From positions 832,551,337 to 832,615,336 of the forward strand of contig CM062297.1 in NCBI GenBank assembly GCA_031216915.1: a stretch of 64,000 bases of DNA. Reading direction: 5' to 3'. A program made the position numbers and the translations under genes. The DNA comes from Pictodentalium vernedei (taxonomy: Eukaryota; Mollusca; Scaphopoda; Dentaliida; Dentaliidae). Each line of letters starts with the position of its first letter. The stretch's first letter is position 1. Below, one piece after another: positions 45,505 through 54,160 of this stretch. The notes below the pieces were generated by a model. That model made no database searches and had not been told where the DNA came from. It saw nothing but the letters and a program-made list of their open reading frames with translations.

Positions 45505-47640
45505 TCAAAACGACTTAGGCGTTAATACTCGACGAACGACTTGGCAGGCAATCTTCCGGTAAAGAATGGGACACGATTCCAAACAAACTTTTTCATAATG
45601 GCTTGGTTTTCTCAAATCTTGATCGATAAACAACCTTAGGGGTATTTCGATTTCACACAAAACTTCCGGGTCGATGTTTTTTATGCCCAGGTGCTTCAGG
45701 GTAAGCTCCTGGAAGTCTGACGAATCGTCTTCTGTTTTTCTATCCAGTAAGAATGTTAGAGTCGTTATGCTTTCCCCCATGATTACCTTATTGATGTTGG
45801 TGCACTCGATTATATCTTCGTACAACACGTTTGGAAAATCTTTCGAGAAACTGCTCAGCGTGGCTGCGACAACGAATGGCCCAGCCACCAGGACTTCCGT
45901 TGAACCGTAGCATTGTCTTTTAAAGTGGTGGTTGTTGGTGAATTTCAGAAGTCGCATGAGCATCGTTGTCTCTGAATCTGAAAAAGATTTCACTGTACCA
46001 TGTACAACAGCGTGATCTTGGCATAAATGTGGTGGATAATGGTTTATTTTTCCATCTTCAACTGATCTTTCAAATACACTTTGTCGTAGGGGTGTGTCTT
46101 CACGCGCTGGTAATGTTATTTGTCCTACGCCGTTACTCGTTTTTGGCGATTCTATTTTCAACTGTGAGAACATTGTACGTTTCTTTAGAGAGAAAACGGG
46201 GTTCTCTTTTGCATTGAGCAATGTGTGAGAAGAATGTACTATCGTATTGTTGGTTTGTGCATTGAAAGCATCATCTATATACACAATACTTTTTAAAATA
46301 TCACCATATCGAACAGACTGGTGTTGGAAAGCGTCATAAAAACCCAGATGTACAATCGCCGACTCACTGAAGGGTCTTACTGAGAGACCGAGACATATGC
46401 TCACCAGTAAACTAATTGGTAAGTTGTTACCTTTCACATCGTTGCAAGGGGAGAAATAGTCATCGTTTGAAAAGTTGAAAAACGAAGCGTTCCAGAAAAT
46501 GATCAATTCTTTGCTTACAGTAGTATGTGATGAATCTGATATCACACTCCCTATCTGTACAGAGCCATGTAATCCGTATCGTTTGCACAATGTCGGTATA
46601 ATCGTGGGTGTTTGTACTCTTTTGCTATTTTGAATGTCATTGGATAGTAGTTCATGACGTATTAAAGTTCCTGCTGCGGTTTTATGTTGTGGTGGGCCAA
46701 TTAATTCTCGGCTATTCTGTACTGTTTGTTTTAAAGTGGAGACTGAATTACCATTTTCAGAGCTGTTAGACACGTGTAGGATGGTATTAGCCAGTTTGGT
46801 TTCCATATGACTATAGCCAAATACTATATTCGCAATATTAGTTTGATCCGGATTTAGTGTTAGGCAACCAGAAAAGCCTTTCTTTTTCATAGTACTACAG
46901 AAGTGTTCAAAACCTATGTGATCGTCTATTAGCAAGTATGGTCCTGCGATTGGTTCAATTTTATTTTTCCTCGCTGCTATCACGGCCTTAGAATGAAGCA
47001 TATCTAGGGTTGAGGAAGTGTTTATACAAAAAGTTTCAGCTGCAAAATCCGCAGAGCCAATCATGAGAGCAACGTTACGGTTGAAATTACCAGCAAGAGA
47101 GTCGATATCGAAATAAACGCTTGGTGTTTCCAGCAACGGCACAAACTTTATATGTTCGGTTATGCCCATCGTTTGCTCTTTCTCATGTACAAGAATGTTG
47201 TATATGTTTAGATCGGAAACTGTCTTTAGCTTAGGTAATACAAAACCGGCCACGCTTTTGCATGTGAATGCTTTCACGTCTTCCATAACTTCCTCGTATT
47301 CGTCGAGCCCGTTGAGACGAATGTAAACATTCATATTCTTGAATATATTTTTAGTCAGAGCATCAACGTACATATCTCTCATGGCAGATTTTTTAGTGAG
47401 TGGAACCGAGTCTTCCATGTCAAGAAGAAGAACGTCCGGGCAAACATTACTAGCGTGCTCAAAATGCTTCCAGCTTTTACCAGAAAACATCCAAGATCTT
47501 GCGGGAAACACCGATGGGTGATGGACAATGGCGGAATTTTTACGTGTGGCACTGCCTGTTGAGGTGGCTGTTGCATTACTTATTCTGTTGGAAAGCCTGA
47601 TGATTTCGTGGAACCGCCTAAGCATATTTTTCATCGACAT
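45505..47640 (-). CDS. Mitochondrial CitE-type CoA-ester lyase fused to MaoC-type (mesaconyl-CoA-like) hydratase
   Basis: One uninterrupted frame of 711 codons ending TGA at 45505. Start chosen at ATG 47640: the open frame extends 82 codons further up, but a good splice acceptor lies 10 bases upstream and the new N-terminus (MSMKNMLRRFHEIIRLSNRI, basic, Ser/Thr-rich, no acid until His-Glu) looks like a mitochondrial leader. Residues about 47-290 form an HpcH/HpaI aldolase barrel: ARSWMF, LLLDMEDSVP (D74, E76, D77), IRLN (R108), FVLPKLKT, PLLETPS (E171, predicted Mg ligand), GSADFAAE (D198, predicted Mg ligand), GPYLLIDD. Residues about 350-500 and 540-690 look like tandem hotdog folds of the MaoC/mesaconyl-CoA hydratase type: GLSVRPFSESAIVHLGF and RYGDILKSIVYIDD, then KFTNNHHFKRQ and VAGPFVVAATLSS. 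Predicted role: hydration of an enoyl-CoA such as mesaconyl- or itaconyl-CoA and cleavage of the product to acetyl- or propionyl-CoA plus an oxoacid. Odd points: the usual GK..IHP loop reads GCLTLNP (258-264). Domain homology is from motif recall, substrate is inference. Confidence 0.85.
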   Translation of the reverse strand: MSMKNMLRRFHEIIRLSNRISNATATSTGSATRKNSAIVHHPSVFPARSWMFSGKSWKHFEHASNVCPDVLLLDMEDSVPLTKKSAMRDMYVDALTKNIFKNMNVYIRLNGLDEYEEVMEDVKAFTCKSVAGFVLPKLKTVSDLNIYNILVHEKEQTMGITEHIKFVPLLETPSVYFDIDSLAGNFNRNVALMIGSADFAAETFCINTSSTLDMLHSKAVIAARKNKIEPIAGPYLLIDDHIGFEHFCSTMKKKGFSGCLTLNPDQTNIANIVFGYSHMETKLANTILHVSNSSENGNSVSTLKQTVQNSRELIGPPQHKTAAGTLIRHELLSNDIQNSKRVQTPTIIPTLCKRYGLHGSVQIGSVISDSSHTTVSKELIIFWNASFFNFSNDDYFSPCNDVKGNNLPISLLVSICLGLSVRPFSESAIVHLGFYDAFQHQSVRYGDILKSIVYIDDAFNAQTNNTIVHSSHTLLNAKENPVFSLKKRTMFSQLKIESPKTSNGVGQITLPAREDTPLRQSVFERSVEDGKINHYPPHLCQDHAVVHGTVKSFSDSETTMLMRLLKFTNNHHFKRQCYGSTEVLVAGPFVVAATLSSFSKDFPNVLYEDIIECTNINKVIMGESITTLTFLLDRKTEDDSSDFQELTLKHLGIKNIDPEVLCEIEIPLRLFIDQDLRKPSHYEKVCLESCPILYRKIACQVVRRVLTPKSF

Positions 47641-47670
47641 TCTCTGTTCTCTGAAAAACAAAATTATTTT
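47641..47670 (-). other. Predicted 3' splice site in the 5' UTR of the lyase-hydratase gene
   Basis: On the minus strand AATAATTTTGTTTTTCAG ends at 47651, followed by AGAACAGAGA and the ATG at 47640. A T-rich tract plus CAG/A is a strong acceptor. If used, the 82 codons upstream in the same frame are intron. The upstream exon and donor were not identified. Confidence 0.6.
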
Positions 47671-48839
47671 TGTTTGGTATTTAGCACCTTGAACACAGGG
47701 TGAACATATCCTATCCAAGGGTACATGAAATCGGGGCAATGGAAGCTTTGAGTAATCTGGCGAAGAACATGGGATCGGTTGGACATTCTCTGAGTGACTC
47801 CCCCTTCTCAGGGCTATGCGTACACCGAAGTAGGCGAAAGCCTGGGATGGAGTAGTCTCAGAGACTACAAGAAAAGTTTTGTGCAAGCAGGAGCGCGCGA
47901 TTAAATGCCAATGAAAAAAACTTATTTGTGCCTATATCATGCAATCTTTTCGTATTACAATATAAACAAGAAACATTTTGTGAACAAAGGAGAGTCCCTC
48001 TCACTAAAAGAAGGTGACTACTGTATCACAAAGCAATTTGACTAGTTATTCACAAGAAATTAGTTTAAAATAATTTCGAGTTTATTGGACAGGGTTCAAG
48101 GCTATGGGGGTTAATATATTTCTTCGAAAACACTTGTAAGGCACCCTTCAAACACTCAGTCTCACCTAAACACCCAGCTTTCAGGACGAATCGTCGGGTA
48201 CGAAACTCGACTTGGGGAAAACAAACGCCGGTGCTGAGGTGATTTTTGGGAGCAACTGCTCGACATCATCTCCAAGCATTGTCAGTGGTGGATTTCGATT
48301 TTTTACAAAAAGAACTTCAAGTTTATTGGACGAGAGAGGAGGGTTGCTGCGCTTTGAGGTTAAGATCTCCATTCGAAAAAACTAACCCACCCCGCCACAC
48401 ACAAAATAAACAAAGCAGAATCCATAAATGCAGGTTACAAGGATATCGCGAACTGGGAGAAAATATTCACTCAGACATCTCGACTAATATTGTCGAGGGT
48501 GGATGTAACATAACATAACAAATTTTAAAAAGTACTTCTAACTTTGGAGGATGACACAACACGAATATTGAAACATTGAATGGGGTGAATCTCAGTTTAA
48601 TAACGAATTCCGCATATTGGGGTATCCAGTGTATATACTGAGTCAAAAAAGAAAGAATTATAAACTTTGAGGAGCAATGTTTTTAGTATTATCGACTTTA
48701 ATCCCAAACAAATATTTGTAAATTCATATTTCGAGTCTAGCTATATGAATTTGCATAACGTCATGTTCTTACTGTTGCCAGCGTCACGCCAGGAAGTCGC
48801 AATTCAGACATGGGGGTGATACAAAAAGTTCACACATGC
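47671..48839. other. Upstream region, no gene recognised
   Basis: Should hold the 5' exon and promoter of the lyase-hydratase gene, but I see no clear TATA box or donor. Open stretches at 48181-48518 on both strands lack motifs. Confidence 0.4.
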
Positions 48840-49610
48840 AGTCAATAGCTCGGCTCCTCACGAAAGTCACGACAGATACGCGCCAAGTGACATCGGGCAT
48901 TGACTTGTTGGAATAACTGCAATCCGACGTTAGCGTTGAGCAACGGGACAACAACAGCGTTAAGAATTTCGGCCCAATATGGCTGTCCATTCAGATTAAC
49001 AACGATGAAGATCAACTGCGTTCGATGGTGCAAGGAAATTCCTGCCCAAACCATTACACCACCCCCGCCGACATGGTCGCATTCCCGCACGCAGGTATCA
49101 GAAAAACGTTCTCCTCGTCGGCGAAATAATATTGCCCTACCATCATCGCACCGTAGACAAAATCGTGATTCATCGCTAAAAAGAACTCTGCTCTAACGCT
49201 GCTGAGTCCAGCGAACACGCTGACGTCACCATTCCATTCTGATGGTACGATGACGTTGGGAAAGGATTGGTCCGTGGTATGGACGCCTACTTCGGATGCC
49301 GTGTTCAGCGAGTCTGTTGCGGACACTTTGTCGACTGATTCTATTGATAGTTCTACCAGGAGTAATTGCTCGTCGCCGGAAGGAAGCGATCCCGCAAGTG
49401 AGATGTCCTGATGTGTCGGTCTTGTGCAGGAGTCGTAACTCTTGGGCGACCTGAATGCGGTCGGTCGCCAGTAAATCCTGTGGATCTATACCTTCCAATG
49501 AGACGGTAAATATAGTGGCAGCAGTGACTCCGAACTCAGCAGCGAGCTCATCAGGAGGTATCCCAGCCTCATGCATACCAATGACACGCAACCTCAGATT
49601 TTCGGTTAAA
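48840..49610 (-). pseudogene. Tc1/mariner-like transposase, frameshifted and truncated
   Basis: Different family from the one in the palindrome. N-terminal part at 49591-49226: GMHEAGIPPDELAAEFGV (helix-turn-helix region), TINRISRQSVRNRLAEHGIR, SRRPYHGPILSQRHR. Then in other frames AEFFLAMNHDFVYG-type first catalytic region (about 49230-49130), CVRECDHVGGGGVMVWAGIS (near 49085), QPYWAEILNAVVVPLL and VNARCHLARICRDF (48920-48850), matching the DNARPH box with its catalytic Asp changed to Val. The part with the last catalytic Glu is absent after a stop. Non-functional. Confidence 0.8.
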
Positions 49611-50544
49611 CTTCACATTTTTTAAAATGTCCGAAGACAAAAACTAGCGTGTTTTCTCAATAACCCAGGCTCTCTAGCACAACATGACATGACACAGAAA
49701 ACATCTTCGGTCATCCATTCCATTTGATATTCTCGGGTAGCACGTGTTATTTTGAAATCCGTAGCAAAATTGTATACGGTTGGGTGGACAACAACAACAT
49801 GTCATTAAACTCTTAGCACGACTTCTTGTCCACAACCATGCAATATTAAAACTATTATATTTCATCCTTTATGCTATTTTTCACATTTGTTTCTATTATA
49901 CTTTCTTTTTTGACTCCGTATATATACAGTTCCATTTTTTGATTTTCCAAGTGATTTGAATCGCCCTGAGAATTCAATAGTGCATGATCAGGGACAATCA
50001 TAGCCCCAGCAAACACGCACTAATAACGTGTCCGTGTCCCTGATTGGTTGAGTTAAATTCCTGCTACAATTCAGCTTGACCAATGAGACTGAAGATGCTA
50101 AATTGTAGCTACAATTCAGTAGATTTTAGCCATAATTTAGCTATATTGCAGAGTATAGTGTAGGTGAAATTTAGATAAACAGCGCGTACAATTTATCAAA
50201 TTGTTGCTACTATTTAGCTACATTGCAGGAGCAATTTATTAAATTGCAGCTGCAGTTTGATTACTAATGAAAGTGTCAGTGACACTGTAGCTTAACTTAC
50301 TGTGTGTTGTGTTTCATGAAATGGATAATGTTCAACGTTTATGAAAGCATTATGAAATACGACAAGAATTGTGATAATTGAGATTATGTTAATTTCTGTT
50401 CCCTGTATGCTGTTTTCAATAAGAATAATTTGAGGTGTAGACTGTACGAAAGAATTGAGGTCTGGGTTAATGTGGCCCTCACAGTTAACGTATGTCAACA
50501 AAAGTAAACAAGTCACAGTAAGATTATTTAGAACGAGTCATCCT
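49611..50544. other. No gene recognised; AT-rich with AATTGTAGC-type motif
   Basis: At 50050-50265 AATTCAG, AATTGTAGCTACAATT and AATTGCAGCTGCAG-like words recur, a low-order repeat with small palindromes. No supported exon. Confidence 0.4.
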
Positions 50545-51110
50545 ACCAAGTTACAATGAAATCCCTTCATAAATATAATCTGTAGACTTTCCTAGAGGAA
50601 TCAAGATCGCAGGACTGTTCGACGTTCAATGATGACCGACCATGACCAAAATAGGAAAGTCTCATCTAGATGTCATACCAAGTTATCCAAGCAAGTTAAA
50701 ATGAAATCCCTTCATAAAAACAAACTGTAGACAGTGCTAAAGGAATCTAGGTCACGTGACCAGACGGCGGTAACGACTGACCGATCGTGACAAAAATATT
50801 GATGTCTCATATAGACATCTTACCGAGTTAGCTTTCCACGTTTACGCTTCGTAAATATGAACTGTAGACTGTGCTAAACAAATCTAGGTCACAGGCCTGT
50901 GCGGCCGTCACGGTTGACCTATAATGGCCAAAATAGGACGTTATTATCAGAGCATTATACTGAGTTATCCTATATATTTGCAATGAACTCCCTTCATAAA
51001 TGCAGGCTGCAAACTGTACTAACGTAATCTCGTAAACGCACTCCTGCGCCCGTGACGGTTGACAGAACCCGACTAAAAAGGACTTTTTCGTCTGGACATC
51101 ATACATTAAT
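50545..51110 (+). repeat. Tandem repeat, unit about 143 bp, four diverged copies
   Basis: AATGAAATCCCTTCATAAAT followed by CTGTAGAC recurs at about 50557, 50700, 50840 (partial) and 50982, each followed by GGAATC(T)AGGTCACGTGACC-like and GACCGA..GTGAC..AAAATA blocks. Divergence between units is high, so this is an old array. Confidence 0.8.
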
Positions 51111-51121
51111 ATTATAATTAT

Positions 51122-51190
51122 AGCGAGCGAAAGCGACCCGTAGGGTCGCGTGCAAGCGATCCGAAGGATCGCTTACTTCGCAAGCTATTA
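51122..51190. repeat. Cluster of short hairpins
   Basis: Two adjacent small palindromes, GCGACCCGTAGGGTCGC and GCGATCCGAAGGATCGC, inside an outer pair ATAGCGAGCGAAAG / CTTACTTCGCAAGCTAT. Confidence 0.6.
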
Positions 51191-51489
51191 GGCAACACGT
51201 ATGCACCGTTTGTATGAACTCAAAGCCAAGCTCATCTCAAAGACATCAACTTCAAAATTTGTCAACGGAAGTGGTACACAAGGACGCTGACATGTTTGCT
51301 CATGGCGGAAATTGGCATTCGCAATTGAAGAAACTTTTAGAGATTTTTCACAAAGGAACCGGGGACAAATGAGGTTATATTTTTTCAAGGATACTTGGAC
51401 GCTAGAACAAGGGATGGCTCTCCACCATTGCTTTCACCCTCATTGGGTCAAGGGACCCTTAATACATTGGGTGGGGCTAATGGGTCACT

Positions 51490-52290
51490 GATTATGTCAC
51501 GTGACGTCCATAGCAAGTAAAGCACGCCCCTAGCTACGGGCAAATTACTGGGCCAATTTGGACCAATTTCGATACATGGCCCCAACATGCATTACAAACG
51601 AAAACAGACAGGTCAATGGTGTCGTCATGTGACTTCCCTAGCAACCAGAGCGCCCCCTTAGCAACGGGATAACTACTGGTTTCGATTTTGACCAAATTCG
51701 CTATACGGACCGAAAATGCATTGCAAATGAAAACAGACAGATCAAAGTTTACGTCTCGTGACTTCCCTAACAACCAGAGCGCCCCCTTAGCAACGGGCTA
51801 ACTCTGGGCCGATTTTGACCAAATTCGGGATACGGACCCAAAATGCATTGCAAATGAAAACAGATAGATCAATGTTGACGTCACCTGACGTCCCTAGCAA
51901 CCAGAGAGCCTCCTTAGCAACGGGCTAACTACTGAGCCTTTTTGACCAAATTCGGTATACGGCCCAAAATGCATTGCAAATGAAAACAGACAGGTCAATG
52001 TTGACGTCACGTGACGTCCCTAGCAACCAGAGCTCCCCCTTAGCAACGGGCTAATTGCTGGGCCGATTTTGACCAAATTCGGTTTTCGGAACCAAAATGC
52101 ATTACAAATGGAAACAGACAGTTTAATGTTGATGTCACGTGATTTCCCTAGCAACGAGAGCGCCCCTTACCAACGGGCTAACCACTGAACCGATTTTGAC
52201 TAAATTCGGTATATGGACCCAAAATGCATTGCAAATAAAGACAGGCAAGTCAAAGTTGACGTCACGTATTTTTTCCTCTTCCCTGACATG
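51490..52290 (+). repeat. Satellite A, unit about 127 bp, six copies
   Basis: Each unit holds GTGACGTCCCTAGCAACCAG, GCCCCCTTAGCAACGGGCTA, a GGGCCGATTTTGACCAAATT block and AAATGCATTGCAAATGAAAA CAGACAG. Units begin near 51500, 51630, 51760, 51885, 52010 and 52135. The layout mirrors that of satellite B. Short open frames across units are by-products. Confidence 0.88.
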
Positions 52291-52706
52291 GCCCAGAAGC
52301 ACAGGATTAGCTGTTTCATAATTACTCGCAGAATTATCTGTTGTGATAACTACAAATACCGGTACGTCGGTATTTTTTCGGTGAAATTAATGAAAATAGT
52401 AACAATAAATGCTACACGCTATTTGTGAAAAAATAAAAATGAACGCAGCAATTTCCGTAAATCCTCGGATAAATTCCGGAAAACAACGACGCCATAAATA
52501 TATCTTCCAATCAAAGCAATGATAAAATTATCTTTCAATCAGAGCACTGGAAAATAATATCTTCCAATCAAAACGCTGATAAAAATAATTATCTCGAAAT
52601 TTGGCTCTCCCCTATTCTTTACCAGTCAATGTAGGCCTACAGGACTTTAGGCCTCGCGCATCACTTTCGCTCGCTTTTAGGTTGGTCTAAATTTCATATT
52701 ATTATT
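52291..52706. other. No gene recognised
   Basis: AT-rich DNA between the two satellites; CCAATCAAAGCAATGATAAAA is repeated about three times near 52505-52590 as a small tandem. Confidence 0.45.
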
Positions 52707-52790
52707 TAATCCTTTACCTAACGAAACGGCAAAAACCGGTCAGCGCTATTCTCTAAAATCGCCAATCAATTTTCATTATTCTTTAAAGGA
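52707..52790. mobile_element. TTAA MITE fragment
   Basis: TTTAATCCTTTACCTAACG, ACCGGTCAGCGCTATTCT and AAATCGCCAATCAATTTTCA: one terminal quarter of the MITE, cut before the stem. Confidence 0.7.
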
Positions 52791-52849
52791 CGATTGCGCC
52801 GTAGGCGCACGAGTTCATACGCCGGAGACATCTGAACTCGAGAGTCATT

Positions 52850-53945
52850 TATATTAATGACCTACTGGGCCAATTTTGACTAATTTTGATATGTCGACCT
52901 TTAATGCACCAGGGATTCAAACCAAGGAATCGATAATGATGTCAGTTTGTTTCTCCAGCAACCAACGTGCCTCCCTAGCAACGGGCGACCTATTGGGCAA
53001 GTTTTGACCAAATTTGATATATGAACCCATCATTCACTAGCAATCCAAACCAAGGAGTCGAAAATTATGCAAGTGTGTGTCCTTAGCAACCAAAGTGCCT
53101 CCCTAGCAAGGAGTGGCCTCTTGGGCCAATTTCGACCAAATTTGATACAGGGAACCACAATGGACTAGGGATCCAAACCAAAGAATCGAAAATGGTGTCA
53201 GTTGGTTTCCCTAACAACCAACGTGCCTCCCTAACAACGGGCGACCTACTGGGCCAATTTTGACTAAATTTGATATGTGGAGTCACAATGCATCAGAGAT
53301 TCAAACCAAGAAGTCGGTAATGATGTCAGTATGTTTCCCTAGCAAACAACGTGCCTCCCTAGCAACGGGCGGCCTCTTGGACCAATTTCGACCAAATTTG
53401 ATATATGGATCCACAATGCACTAAGGATGCAAACCAAAGAATCAAAAATGGCGTCAGTTGGTTTCCCTAACAACCAACGTGCCTCCCTAGCAAGGGGCGA
53501 CCTACTTGGCCAATTTTGACTAAATTTCACTCGTGGACCCATAAGGCATCAGGGATTCAATCCAAGGAGTCGGTAATGATGTCAGTTTGTTTCTCTAACA
53601 ACCAACGTGCCTCCCTAGCAACGGACGACCTATTGGGCCAATTGGACCAAATTTGATAAATGAACCCATAATGCACTAGGAATCCAAACCAAGGAGTCGG
53701 AAATTATGTCAGTTGGATTCCCTAGAAACCAACGTGCCTCCCTAGCAACGGGTGGCCTCTTGGGCCAATTTCTACCAAATTTGATAGATGGAACCACGAT
53801 GCACTAGGGGTCCAAACAAAAGAATCGAAAATGGTGTCAGTTGGTTTCCCTAACAAACAACATGCCTCCCTAGCAACGGGCGACCTACTGGGCCAATTTT
53901 GACTAACTTTGCTACGTGGACCCTTAATGCACCAGGGATTCAAAA
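52850..53945 (+). repeat. Satellite B, first block, about 8.5 units
   Basis: Units of 126-129 bp with consensus parts TTCCCTAGCAACCAACGTGC, CTCCCTAGCAACGGGCGACC, TACTGGGCCAATTTTGAC, ATATGGACCCATAATGCA and CAAACCAAGGAGTCG. Variant monomers follow a fixed order (see findings). The unit length is not a multiple of three, so the 67-73 codon minus-strand frames seen in many units are not a conserved protein. Confidence 0.92.
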
Positions 53946-54160
53946 GGATAACTCCTTTATCAGATCATCGTATCAATTGAGATCAGCCAGCATTTGTAAA
54001 TCTGATCGGACCAGAAGCGCTCTCAGCCCACCTGTCTAATTGTGTAAGGAATTTGACGTGATATCTGTTTGTTTATCCACTTTTTAATAAGCACGTAACC
54101 CTTTACCTAACATGAAAAGGACACAACACTTGCAAAACACGCAACACCCCTAGCAGCAGG
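53946..54160. other. Interruption of satellite B
   Basis: About 215 bases of unrelated DNA that replace about three monomers of the array. The last part (54098-54137) is the terminus of a TTAA MITE (TAACCCTTTACCTAACATGA, CACAACACTTGCAAAAC), truncated where the satellite resumes. Confidence 0.7.

Noticed and set aside
47641..47886. An 82-codon N-terminal extension of the lyase-hydratase frame
   Set aside because: It has no domain, ends at a strong splice acceptor, and would bury the mitochondrial-type leader inside the protein. Treated as intron that happens to be open.
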